Shown: positions 1 through 10,172, counted from the first letter of the stretch. The stretch is DNA of 24,160 nucleotides from Plantago elongata (GCA_036897095.1 JAYMSP010002462.1:1-24160); one strand, 5' to 3'. Made by a program: numbers and translations. The notes: a model not told the origin generated them from the letters alone.

Positions 1-427
1 ATGGTTATTAAATGAGTTTAAAAGATTATTGTATATAAAAGTCACATGATTGAAACTCCAATCCTCCTTTTTCTTTTAAATTTTCCTTACTCTTTTATAT
101 ATCCTTTCATATTTTTATCCTTCATATTTATTATGTTTTCCATTTATTCTTTATATATATACACACACACACACACACACATACATACATACATATATGT
201 GTGTGTGTAATTTTCATAATAACTTTATGAAAATTAAATATAAAAGTAGAAAATAATTTTCTCTTCCATTATTATTTAAAATATTTATATTTGTCGAATT
301 TCTTATCTAGTAATGATATGAGTTTTTTTTTGTTATACAATAATTTTGCGGTTATAGTGATTTATGTTATTTTACTTGTATCTTTTAACATAATATTTAC
401 AAGTAGGCATTTTTTTATAATATAATA
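1..427. other. AT-rich intergenic DNA, no gene seen
   Basis: This stretch is strongly AT-rich with poly-T runs and frequent stops in all frames. Apart from the dinucleotide microsatellite near its start I see no coding signal, RNA gene or conserved motif in it. It ends at the left TA of a Stowaway-like MITE. Confidence 0.7.
152..208. repeat. compound microsatellite (TA)n-(CA)n-(TACA)n-(TG)n
   Basis: The tract runs from a short TA block into about ten CA units, then ATAC units, then a TA step and five TG units. Because the CA block and the TG block are complementary, one strand can fold into a hairpin. Tracts of this kind change length easily by replication slippage. Confidence 0.9.
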
Positions 428-661
428 CTCCCATGTTCCAACTTCATCTTCTCGTATTTTTCATCCGTCTCAACTTCATCTTTTCATCATTTAAATAAAA
501 AATCTTTCTACTACTTTATACACTATCTCTTCCACTTTAATTAATCAGTATTAGTTATATTATATTCATTCTTCCTACTTTATCTACATCTTTTCAATAT
601 TATTCAATTTTATCTCTTAAAACTTTGTTCGACTTTGTGAGAGGATAAAACGGACAGGGAG
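428..661. mobile_element. Stowaway-like MITE
   Basis: A 234-bp AT-rich non-coding element. Its left end reads CTCCCATGTTCC and its right end, read inward on the other strand, CTCCCTGTCCGT. Both resemble the CTCCCTCCGTCC terminal inverted repeat known for Stowaway MITEs (Tc1/mariner superfamily). The element is flanked by TA on both sides (426-427 and 662-663), the expected target duplication. It carries no coding capacity and would have depended on a mariner-like transposase elsewhere in the genome. The inner part repeats a phrase beginning CAACTTCATCTT near both 439 and 470. Confidence 0.75.
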
Positions 662-663
662 TA

Positions 664-1114
664 TTAAAATTAATTTTACATTTTCTTTTTTATTTTAAAA
701 AATAATAAAATATACTTTGTAATTAGTCAGGACTTTGTTTAAAAAAATTGGCACGGGATCTCTTAAATCTCCGAGACGGCGTAGATACTAAATACAAATA
801 CGTGAATTTTGCATGTAGTACTCGTGTGAATTTCATTTTAAATTTATATTTAGTGGATGCAATACTCTTGATTTACCATTTCAGTTGTATTTTGGTTTAA
901 TAATTTGAACTATAAAATCTCCATCGCACCTTAATGGGTGAAAGAACTACACCAGTTGATTGAGAGGATAACCACATTACATGTTTTAATACCACAGATT
1001 CGAACCTTAATCTCACCTACATTACCCTAGTCCCTACGTAGCATCAACCATTAAACACGTTATGTTTGAAAAAAGACACACTACTAACATATGTTTATCA
1101 TGAGAATCGGTATC
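664..1114. other. intergenic DNA with a possible tRNA-derived SINE remnant
   Basis: There is no open frame of note. Read on the minus strand, the part around 960-1060 contains GGTTCGAATC (plus-strand positions about 999-1008), which fits the Pol III B-box consensus of tRNA genes and SINEs. A matching A box upstream on that strand is weak, and I see no clover-leaf or poly-A end, so this is only a candidate SINE remnant. The segment ends at the target-site duplication of the LTR retrotransposon. Confidence 0.3.
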
Positions 1115-1698
1115 CGGTGGAAGTCCGAATTCTTAAGCCCAACATTAGTTTGTCATACCTGGGCCTAATCTGCCTAAAACTTGTTGATGGGAACAATAAC
1201 TTAGAATATCTCTAGAATCTCTCAAACATATTTCTTTATCTTATTTGAGCAATTAGATTATGTCTTGATTAGCAAGTCAGAGAATAAAGACAAAGTATTT
1301 ACAAGAGTCTTCTATTCCTAGAACTAGTCTCTTGTTAGGTAACTCTAAATTTCTACATATCTTATTTAGATCCTAGCATATCTTTTATTTCCTTTAGTTT
1401 ACTTGATTACTAAAATATTTATCAGATAACAAACATAAATAGGACTATTAGGGCTTAACCCTCAGCTGAATGATGAAATTTACTTACCGTTGAATTGTGT
1501 GTACCGTGAAAGCGTGTACCGTTTTAGACACTCCTAAAACGTGACCTCCTCCTCTCTTTTCTCTGTTCGTGCTAACACTTGGGTTAGAGGTGATCCGAAG
1601 GCGCCATCTACTTTCAATTCGGCATCTACGAGTTAGTATTTACTTAATTAGCTCTTCTTTCTTGTTAATTCGTGGATCGTCAAAACAACATCCCAACA
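1115..1698 (+). repeat. 5' LTR
   Basis: A 584-bp LTR paired with 3975-4559. By-eye alignment gives about 65-70 substitutions over some 575 positions plus a few small indels, so the two copies differ by roughly 12 percent. The TG start has decayed to CG, while the CA end at 1697-1698 is intact. In an active element this LTR would hold the promoter and transcription start. Shared blocks near the end include a stretch around 1506-1545 that is almost identical in both copies. Confidence 0.92.
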
Positions 1699-1700
1699 CT

Positions 1701-1713
1701 TGGCTCCAGAGCC
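1701..1713 (+). other. primer binding site, initiator Met-tRNA
   Basis: Two bases after the LTR ends the sequence reads TGGCTCCAGAGCC. It matches 10 of 13 bases of TGGTATCAGAGCC, the usual plant primer binding site complementary to the 3' end of initiator methionine tRNA. The three mismatches sit together in the middle and suggest decay. The position immediately inside the left LTR sets the plus-strand orientation of the element. Confidence 0.8.
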
Positions 1714-1768
1714 GGTTGTGGGTTTCTACTACGTTTCCGAATTAGCACTCTGATCACTTTACGGCAAG

Positions 1769-3386
1769 ATGTCAACAAGATCAACTTTGCCGAGCCATGA
1801 AAGGCCTGATGGCCTGGAAGAAACAATCCTAGATATCAAGGACGTGTTGGAGGTGATCTTCATGAGGAAGAAGAAAGGGCGGCTGGCAACGAGCCAACCA
1901 TGGCCACCAGTGGCACATCAATCGTGGCCACCGGACAAGACGGCAGCGTGCCAACCGCACGCGATGTCCCACCGAGCGGTGTGTCCACCACGCACGTTGC
2001 TCTTCCTGACGGCGCGCCAGACCTAGCCGGCGTTGGCGGCTTCGATCCCAAAGTCATTGTTGCTCCCGTTATGTAAGGATCTCCACGAATTCGTGTGTAC
2101 GAAATGGTTTAGAAGAAGGGGAAACGTCAAAGGAAGGACGGTTCTCAGGTAAAGGACCAGGCGAGCTTGACCTGGAACCAGAAGAGGGAAGGGCGATTAA
2201 GGGCAAGAAATTGTTGTGCCATCCATGGGATGCCGGAGCTCTGCGGATCGCCAAGAAGAAGGCTAGGGAGCAACATGAGCTGGACAGGGACCCGGAAACA
2301 CCTGAAGAGGGAGTGGATCATAACTTCGACACACTCTGGGAAGAGATCGAAGGAGAGAGACTTCTGGGAAGAAGAGGTGGCAGGCACAGGGAGTACCTGG
2401 AACCATTCTGGGAACCCATTCGATCACTTGAGCTATGAACTACCTATGGACCGAAGGGTGGGCTGGAGTATGAACCAGACGAACGCTACCAAGTACGACC
2501 ACCAAACCTAAGGGCTAGCTATGATAGGATGAGGAACCAGGGTCCCAAAGGAATTCGTCTTAAGTTCCTGAAGTTCTCTGGAGAGGATGTGCTCAACTGG
2601 GTGGACAAGGTTGAGCAATACATTGAGTTTGAACGGACGGGGAGCGGGGAACAGGTGCAACTGGCATCTTACTATCTGGAAGGAGAAGCACGCAACTGTC
2701 GGCGCTGGTATACCCAGGTAGCTAGCCACCCTCTTGATTCCTGGTTACACTTCAAGAAGGGGATCTTGATGCGGTTCAGAACCGCTACGTACGTTGGAGG
2801 ATGGTAATGAGGTTATGAGCCACCTCAAGAAAACTGGAACCTTCAAAAAACTACTTGAGGGAGTTTGAGTTCATCATGAGTCAGGTGCTGGATTGGCCGC
2901 CTAGTGCCTTGCTAGGTCATGGCCGAACGAAAGGCAGAACTCTCTTATGAGCTAAGGATGTTGAAACCCCAAAGCCTACATGAAGCTGTGGCACTGGTAA
3001 CATGGAAGGATGAACAACTAAGGATGACCAAGGGCACGCCTACTGCTCCGGTTTAAATCACATGTAATTGTATTACACCAGCTACTACTTTAATACATGT
3101 ATTTGTTGCTGAGAAGGCCCGGACTAGTACCAACTTTCGATTGGTCGAGGATGAGATTCGTCGCCGTCGAGCGGCTGTCTTGTGTTTTACTTGTGATGAA
3201 AGGTACACCGTTAATCACGATTGCAAGAATGCAAAGGCCCTGATCTTGACTACTGAGGTGAACGGAGACGGGAAGGGAATGAAGGTCGTAGTCGCCGAAT
3301 CCAGCACTGAGGAGATAGTCGACTTCAACATGCTGAGCTCACACCAAACTCCCAAGGCAATGAAGTTCGAGGCTGGGCTGGGGTAA
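1769..3386 (+). pseudogene. gag pseudogene of the Gypsy element
   Basis: A decayed capsid/nucleocapsid gene. A short first segment opens with an ATG at 1769 (to about 2026). From about 2211 the recognisable gag lies mostly in one frame, interrupted by TGA at 2436-2438, a stop at 2805-2807 and further lesions to about 2948. The segment 2529-2800 resembles the retrotransposon Gag domain: a FSGED phrase, the tryptophan of LNWVDKVEQYIEF, a YYLEGEARN phrase (the usual helix ending LEGxAxxW) and FKKGILMRF. A later phrase with LHEAVAL (about 2979) is typical of the gag C-terminal region. At 3177-3230 there is a zinc knuckle of the plant Ty3 type, C-x2-C-x7-H-x-C (residues CFTC...HDC). No intact protein can be made from it. 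Confidence 0.85.
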
Positions 3387-3957
3387 TAGTATGTTCGCAT
3401 TCTGGTCGCCAGTGGAGCTAGTCTGAGTTTCATTGACCAAGATCTAGTGGAGAAGCTGGGATGGCCAGAAGGAAGCACATATAAGCAGTACTAAATCTGA
3501 TCAGATGGTGGTCACAAGGTTCGCTGCACTCAGCACTACAAACAGGTACATGTCACCGTCCAGGGAGTCTGCTTCTCTATGACTCTTTGTTGTTCCAATT
3601 TCTGATCCAGGAATCGATGTTATTTCGGGGATGGATTAGATGGACCTGGTAAGTCCAATAATGTGGGACGTTAAGAGGATGACCATGATCATCTGGGACA
3701 ACGGGGATAAGGTGCTCCTTAAGGGTGTAGGACGAAAGTGGGAAGGCCCTATACTCATGACGTGTAGCCATTATTCAGGGCATAAGGGGGGCAAGGCTGA
3801 AGGACGACACAAGTTCTAGGCGTGGTATGAAGAGGAGTCGGTATGCGGCTCTACCTGAAGATCTCACCAAGATAATTAATTTACCTGAGTTGAAGACGAC
3901 TGCGGCTGCTTAGGGAGTCAGCTCGTTCCGGAAGGACCTTGGGGACAAGGTCCGTTT
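3387..3957 (+). pseudogene. pol remnant: broken protease plus pol C-terminal tail
   Basis: Directly after the gag frame and two adjacent stops (3387-3392), a retroviral-type aspartic protease core appears as VRILVASGASLSFI followed by a LVEKLG phrase. The catalytic Asp of the usual DSGA/DTGA motif reads Ala here. In another frame, from about 3628, comes a GMD phrase followed by a stop and then WDVKRMTM and GDKVLLKG, which corresponds to the linker between protease and reverse transcriptase. What follows jumps to the polyprotein C-terminal end, a phrase containing GDKVRLGGRG at about 3939-3968. No YxDD, RNase H or integrase HHCC/DDE motif is present, so the middle of pol was deleted, most likely between about 3730 and 3800. 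Confidence 0.8.
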
Positions 3958-3970
3958 AGGGGGGCGGGGG
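3958..3970 (+). other. polypurine tract
   Basis: AGGGGGGCGGGGG lies just before the right LTR (which starts at 3975). This is the expected place of the purine tract that primes plus-strand DNA synthesis. One C interrupts the run, consistent with decay. Confidence 0.7.
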
Positions 3971-3974
3971 TTAT

Positions 3975-4559
3975 TGTTGGAAGTCGAATTCTTAAGTCTA
4001 ACAATAGTTCGCCAGACTTGGGCCTAATCCGCCTAAAGCTTGTTGATGGGAAGAATAACCTAGAAGATCTCTAGAATCTCTGGAACATATCTCTTTATCT
4101 TATCTAAGCAATTAGATTATGTCTTGATTATCAAGTCAGAGAATAAAGGCAGAGTATTTGTAGGAGTCTTCTATTCCTAGAACTAGTCTCTTGTTAGGTG
4201 TAGATTTCTACATATCTTATTTAAATCCTAGCATGTCTTTTATTTCCTTTAACTTTTTGATTACCTAAAATCTATGTCAGGTAATAAGTATAATTGGACC
4301 ATTAGGGCTTATTCCTAATAAGTTGAATGATGATATTTACTTACCGTTGAATAGTGTGTAATTACCGTGAAAGCGTGTACCGTTTTAGACTCTCCTAAAA
4401 CGCAACCTCATCCTGTCTTTTCTATGTTCGTACTAACCCTAGGGTTAGAGGTGATTCGAATGCGCCATCTACTTCCAATTCGGTATCTACGGGTTAGTAT
4501 TTACTTAATTCGCTCTTCTTTCTTGTTAATTCGTGAATCGTCAATACAACATCCTAACC
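3975..4559 (+). repeat. 3' LTR
   Basis: A 585-bp direct repeat of 1115-1698. The start TGTTGGAAGT is intact, while the end reads CC instead of CA. It contains short insertions relative to the left copy (for example near 4352) and lacks a few bases near 4200. Its end is about 410 bp upstream of the TATA box of the RING-H2 gene, so it is part of the upstream DNA of that gene. Confidence 0.92.
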
Positions 4560-4968
4560 GTACCTTACAAAATATATTATACACTATATCCCAAATAACA
4601 TCAATCCGTGAGTTTGGGCTTTTTGAGTCCAGGAGCCATGATAGTGAATTTGAATTAGATGAGATTGGGCCTACAAGTTGCAGTTCGGTCCAGAAGCATT
4701 ACAGCTCACCTTGTCCTAACGTGAGTGAGTGAGTGAGTTCCAAAAATCCCACTGGGAGTCTGAGTTTCTGTAGCACCACATGGTCCGATCAACTGGCTTT
4801 CTTGTCGTTCCAACCAAGTTTCAATTTTGAATTCAACTAGATTTTTATTATGACTATCAAAGACTCAAACAATCACTGAATCAATCAATATCCCCAAAAT
4901 TCTCTCACTGTCTGTCAATTTTGCTCCATTTCTTACGTGCATTTGCTTGCAATCATTCAGTCCACTTT
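4560..4968 (+). promoter_or_regulatory. upstream region of the RING-H2 gene
   Basis: About 400 bp between the retrotransposon and the core promoter. It contains a GTGA tetranucleotide microsatellite at 4720-4737 and then AT-rich DNA with many CAAT/ATTG words (for example 4867-4888). No protein-coding signal is seen. The assignment as regulatory DNA rests only on its position upstream of a TATA box and an annotated start codon. Confidence 0.5.
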
Positions 4969-4978
4969 GTATATATAC
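4969..4978 (+). promoter_or_regulatory. TATA box of the RING-H2 gene
   Basis: GTATATATAC is a good plant TATA element. Transcription would start near 5000-5010, giving a leader of about 230 nt before the ATG at 5235. No better TATA word lies between here and the start codon. Confidence 0.6.
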
Positions 4979-5015
4979 TTAACCAATCACTCTCAGTTTG
5001 CTAGCTTTTGCTTTG

Positions 5016-5035
5016 CTTTCTTTCTTTCTTTCTTT
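5016..5035 (+). repeat. (CTTT)5 microsatellite in the 5' leader
   Basis: Five CTTT units lie just downstream of the predicted transcription start. Pyrimidine-rich tracts are common in plant leaders and promoters and can influence expression, so length polymorphism here is plausible. Confidence 0.8.
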
Positions 5036-5234
5036 ACCAGTAAAAGAGGAAATTTCAATTATTTTCAGCTGCACTGGATCTGAACCAGAAAAAAAAAGAA
5101 ATCAAAACAAGAAAGGAAAAGGTAATACATTTAACTGGTACTGTATCAACAAACAACCCAGATCTTTCATTTTCTTATTCACGTTGATTTGAATTGAATT
5201 CAATGAGCTGAACCGAGAGTTGAGAGCTACAGAG

Positions 5235-8200
5235 ATGGGTCTGAGCAGCAGCAAGAACAGTGCACCACCTTCATCTGAAGCTGCTGTTCGAAGGACTCGA
5301 TCGAGCAGGATTAATGCATTGAAATCCTCTTGTCTTGGATCTCACCATTCTACCGAACACGATCCTCAGGTGAGACTCAATGTGGTTTAAAAATCCAATC
5401 TTACGGCATTTCTTGGTTGTCTCGGTTGTTTTCTCTTGTTTGCTTAGTAAAGATCAGATTTTTGGGGTTTTTATGGTTTGAGCTGTTGCAAATAATGTTA
5501 TGTTCATGCTGCATTTGTTGATTGTCTTGTAAAAAATCGATTGTATTTAGGTTAATTTATCTGTTTTTGTTTGTTTGATTAAGTTACAGATGAGTTTGGG
5601 ATTATGATTTAATTTGCATATTTTCTACAATGTCGATGGAGTTGTGTTAGTTAATCATCTTCTGTGCAACTTTGTTGCATACATTCATCCATTTATGCAT
5701 TAATGATTGCTGGATGATAGTCGCAAATCCTTCGATGGGATGGTATCTTGGTAGAGTTTTACACTGCAGATTGCATTTGGGCATGTGTGTATAGTATGGC
5801 TTCAGTATTTGGTCTAAATGGTCATAATTTTACCTTGATGGAGTACCATTCATCTTCGTTAGCAATCTAAACGAGTAAACTGTAAACAGCCTTTTATGTT
5901 TAAAAAGATGTTTACAAATTAGATTGTTCCACAGGTTGGTTTGCCGGGTGAGGACAGTAAGAACAAGTCAAGTTCTTGCAGAGTTTCTACTAAATGTTAC
6001 CAGACAGGTAAAGCTGAGCAAAGGGATGACACAAACTGCACTACATCCGACAAAGAGGATGATTGGGCTGAATCAAGCTTCAGTGCTGCTGTTACTAGGG
6101 AGAACAGTACGTCAACCAGGGCTTTGTCCTCTAGGTCTCTGAATGCTCCTAGTCGCTTTCTTTCTCGCTTCAGTTTCTATCCTGGAAACCTGAGTTTTCG
6201 TCTAACCAGATCAAGTAGTCTGAGCTCTACAAGAGCTCATCCTGGAACTTCTACAAGTTACACAGCCTCGCATGGTGAAGAACACATGAATAGTTCTCCT
6301 CCTTTGAGGAACGGAAATGAGGTGCCACAAGGTTGTGATATATTTCCGGCCTGCTTCAGTAATAGATACCACAGATCACGACAACGACATAGTACCTCTA
6401 GTGACTTACATCTCAGTTCCTCAAATTCTGGTTTTTGTGATAACATACAAGATAATCAACATGGACATTCTGATCATGAGGTGTTTAGAAGAAGAAATAA
6501 TGTTGGAGTAGACTTCACAAATGATTTATTTTCTCCTATAAATCATGTTGACTGTGATGCTTCTGGAAATAGACATGGTGATAGGCGTCTTGCTGCTCGG
6601 GAATTTGCAGAACGAAATGTTCAGTTTAGCAGGACATTAAGTGTTGGTAGACTTCGTGATAGGGTTCTTCGGAGAGCACCTGTCTCTGATTTAGATTTAT
6701 ATGGATTTCAACCAGATGGAGAAGTGAGACATACTAGTAGTATTACGAGGAGACAGGGTCCAGGCAATGCAGACGTGGAAGTAACATCTGAGAATGGTGG
6801 CTTAAGTCAGCCAAGTTCCTACATTGATGAACCTTCCAGTACGTCTGCTCCTTTTTATGCTAGTCCCAATTTTGCACGTGAAACCCCAGTAGCGAGAGAA
6901 ACTAGGTATCGTGATCTCCTTGAGCGCAGATCAAATTTTATTGAACGGAGAAGAAGAATAAGATCTCAGGTGTGCCATATTTCCTCTAATTTTTCATTGC
7001 AGCTTGTCTATTTTTCATGTCACATATTTAAGTCGATATATAAAAAGTTAAAAAAATAGCTGAAGAGTGAAGAGAGTTTGTTTTGGTTCTTGCTGCTAAT
7101 ACTGGTAAACTAGATAATTAAATCATAATATGCTCAAAGCATTTATCAGATGCTCTTTCCATATCAAATTGTTAACGTCTTGCTCCCACATATATGTAAT
7201 TCTACATTTCTTTGAGTGATACCATTCTCTTGCATGGACATGACTTTAGAGTTTAGGCTTGATTAGCAAGTACAGTTAGAAACATCTGTCATAATACCCC
7301 ATTTGTTAGTTTTACCTAGCCCGTAAACAATGGGATACACTAAAACATAAGCTACCATCTTATTTTTATGCAATATGTATCTCCACCTTTCCTGAATAGC
7401 GTTCTACCGGCATTATGGCAGGTGCGTGCATTACAACGGCTTGGAAGCCGTTTCCAGAACCTCTCTGGCCATGAAAGGTCCTGTATCTTATCCGGTCAGC
7501 ATAGACTAGGTCATTGCACCTGCCGTTCTGCCGGAAGGAATGTTAATTCGCATGATGATGCTAATGCTAGTGCTAGCATATCAAGAATTGTCATGTTGGC
7601 TGAGGCTTTGTTTGAGGTATGCTTCCAATCCATCTTTACCTGCCTTTTGTATTTCTTAAGCCCAACTTCAATGAGGTAAATCTATTGCACCCTTCTTAAT
7701 CAGGTCCTCGATGAAATTCACCAGCAATCTGTAGCTTTGTCATCTCAGCCTTCTTTATCTCCCATCGGATCTGTTCCAGCACCTAATGAAGTTGTTGACT
7801 CCCTACCTTTAGTGATGTTCAGTAAATCGAAGAAGCAATCGAGTGATGAAGATGCCCAGTGAGTAGAAATTTTAATTTATTGCACTTAATTTTGCAGTAT
7901 TAATATGAAATGCATAATGTATGTTAGCAAATTACGTTTCATGTTCTCTTTAATCACCTGTACCTGTTGAACCGTCTCGTTCCGAGTAATTATACTGCAC
8001 ATGTCCAGCATATAAGAGGACATTCAAAAAATTATACTGATCTGAACTAGTTTCAAAAGAAAATAAAAGGCTAGTGCTTTTGTTGGTTGCGACATTAAAT
8101 GTGAAGGTAAAGGCAAATTACACCACATTCGTGCACTCTTGTTTATCTGTACATCACACTTTGAAACTGGTTCTCATGACCTTCCCCACACAGCGTTCTA

Positions 8201-8705
8201 CTTCTTCTTTCTATCACCTAGAAAATAATTCACTAACTGTATGAAGCTACATCCATATCTAAGGTGTTGTTACCTCATCATAAGATCTGCTCAATTTTCC
8301 CTTTTACCTGTCGCCGCTTTTGAATGTATGGTTTTTTTACATCCATGCATGTTTATCAATTACTATATGTTTAATAGATTGTTTTGTGTCAAGTTGTCAA
8401 CTACTTGCACGCTCCATAAAGTTCTCGATTTGTCCTTACAAATTAAATCTTTACAGATGTTATATATGCCTTGTTGAGTACGAGGAAGGAGATAGCATGC
8501 GTATACTACCATGCAATCATCAGTTCCACAGAGCATGTGTTGATAAATGGCTCAAAGAAATCCATAGGTGCGTTGTTCAACTTCCCAGATAATTTAATCT
8601 AGTTAAGACCAGCATTGATACTGAATAATAAAATAACGACTGTTCATTTCCTATCCCAGGGTATGTCCTCTTTGTAGAGGGGACATCTGCCAGGCTGAAA
8701 CTTAA
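5235..8705 (+). CDS. RING-H2 (C3H2C3) E3 ubiquitin ligase, 558 aa, six coding exons
   Basis: Probable E3 ubiquitin-protein ligase, transferring ubiquitin from an E2 to an unknown substrate. Coding exons are 5235-5369, 5935-6969, 7422-7616, 7704-7858, 8457-8567 and 8660-8705. All introns are GT-AG, the phases agree, and the sum is 1677 nt including TAA. The N-terminus MGLSSSK has Gly2, Ser6 and Lys7, a good N-myristoylation signature, so membrane attachment is likely (inference). Residues 46-390, all in exon 2, are Ser/Arg-rich and probably disordered. A conserved helical phrase SRIVMLAEALFEVLDEIHQQ spans exons 3-4 (about 444-463). The RING-H2 domain is at the C-terminal end: Cys508, Cys511, Cys526, His528, His531, Cys534, Cys546 and Cys549, with Trp538 in the usual place. 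All eight zinc ligands are present. The RING is split over exons 5 and 6, and introns 4 and 5 interrupt codons. The family is large and I do not recognise the exact member. Confidence 0.93.
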
Positions 8706-10172
8706 ACTGAAAAGAGTTGATACTCATTTTGGTTACCAGCTTTTAGCAACATTTATGTGTATTATGTGCTAAGTTCTGCTGCTGCTGTAAGCTTACTAGT
8801 ACGACGTGATGTGATGTGATGTTGAGCAAGCTGTTGTGAACGTGCTGGTTCGACAAGTACAGATCTTTGTACTTCTATTAACCTTATGGCTGGATCCTGT
8901 TGAGAAGCAACTTTTTCATGACCTTCTCAAGCCTCCGAAACCTTAACTGTTACAGAATAATCTCCGCCTAATACCAACTATACCAAAGGTTTAGGCTGTT
9001 GCAAGATGTTGAATTATTTCTCTAAGCATTGTTTGTTTGTAAGGTGGAAAGCAACATACTTATAAAATGTTCCTTTTCATCTGGATCAGTTGAAAAATTG
9101 TGGTTATGCAGTATGCATTAAACCTAGCAAGCTGTTACTTAATTGAACTTTTGGATAGAAATGTTCCAATATTTTCTTGTGTTGTGTCGTGTGTATTGTA
9201 ATTGTTGGAATTTTTTTATTAAAGTGTGTTAATGTATTTAATTATTCAATTCGAATTTAAGATGAATGAGAAATTAACGTATAAATAGATCGTTTGTAAT
9301 TATTAATACGAAGGTATTCGCAATGAAGTTGTATTAAAGTTCGATAAGATATATGTAAATGTATAGATAAAAAGAGGTGGAAGAAGTGGTTTGAAACCAC
9401 ACAACTCTAACCAAATGGGCTGGCGGATGACTGTGTTTATTTGTGTTTGTTGCAGTTTGTTCCGGATAGTTTTTTGTGAACAATTGCTTCCTTTGATCAC
9501 ATCTTTTGAACATTTATCTACCCATTATCTATGTTGATACTTGATGGATGTAGATATACTTTAGTTATAATTCCATATTGAACTAATTCATCAGAATTAA
9601 TGTTCAGTGTTAGAACTCTACTTCATCACTGTTGTTCTATCTTGAAAGACTGAAAGATTGTTTGTTAGGTAAATTGTGAGCACCAGAGCGGGACAGATAA
9701 AGTTTTAAGGATCGAGGGCCACCCTCTGTTCTATAGTATAAATATTATTTTTTTTCTTTTTTTGTGTTGTGTTTTAAATTTTCATCTTCGATACAATACT
9801 CACTCGTTGGTATTCTCAAAAGATATCCAACGATAAGTATATGTTTCAGAGTCATTCTTTTTTATTTTCTTGGAATTCACTTTTCTTTGGAGTACCATTG
9901 TTTGTAAAATTTGTACAATAGGAGAGTTGGAACCTTGCATCAGATGCATAACTTGACAAATTCAGAAGGCTATCCTCCTTTTCTAGCAGATAGTTTCTCT
10001 TACTCTTGTAGTCATTCTGGTGAGTTACAAGTTGCTTACCCTTGTTCGATCATGAGGATTGTTTCTCGCCTGATTTCTTTAGATTTGACCCTGATAATTA
10101 AAGACTGATACTCTCACTTTCGGTGGTCTTTTGAAGATCCTTCTTGTATTGAATGGATGAGTTGGTTGTTCT
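8706..10172. other. 3' UTR of the RING-H2 gene and intergenic DNA
   Basis: The first few hundred bases after the stop at 8705 should be the 3' UTR. They hold CTG repeats near 8777 and GTGAT repeats near 8806, but I cannot place the poly-A site. From about 9200 the DNA is AT-rich intergenic sequence. The short open frames here (for example 9911-10108) show no recognisable domain or plausible gene structure. The word TGTTGGAAT at about 9202 resembles an LTR start, but no matching end was found. Confidence 0.5.

Larger units (their letters stand above)
1110..4564 (+). mobile_element. degenerate, internally deleted Ty3/Gypsy LTR retrotransposon
   Basis: An element of about 3.45 kb with two directly repeated LTRs, a tRNA primer site just inside the left LTR and a G-rich purine tract just before the right LTR. 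The flanks GTATC (1110-1114) and GTACC (4560-4564) agree at 4 of 5 bases and look like a decayed 5-bp target duplication. Inside are a gag region, a broken protease and the extreme C-terminal tail of pol. The gag, zinc-knuckle and post-protease phrases are those of plant Ty3/Gypsy elements, and the initiator-methionine primer site fits the chromovirus branch. The internal part is only about 2.3 kb, against 4-5 kb in autonomous relatives, and lacks reverse transcriptase, RNase H and integrase. Many stops and frameshifts mean it cannot encode its proteins. Confidence 0.93.

Noticed and set aside
3141..3386. Zinc-knuckle frame considered as a separate host zinc-finger gene
   Set aside because: It lies in line with the gag domain and directly before the protease remnant, inside the two LTRs, so it belongs to the retrotransposon.
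4367..4732. 121-codon open frame across the 3' LTR end
   Set aside because: It starts with a non-ATG codon inside the LTR and runs across the target duplication into upstream DNA. It has no domain, and the overlap with a repeat explains it.
8241..8592. Open frames of 78 and 90 codons around exon 5 of the RING-H2 gene
   Set aside because: The second is exon 5 itself read with flanking intron, and the first is another frame of the same region. The spliced model with exact RING ligands replaces both.
9202..9710. Possible solo LTR starting at TGTTGGAAT
   Set aside because: No matching CA-ended boundary, target duplication or second copy in the window could be found.
9911..10108. 65-codon plus-strand open frame between the two genes
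   Set aside because: It begins with a codon other than ATG, shows no recognisable domain and ends 65 bp before a MITE. Chance occurrence is the better explanation.
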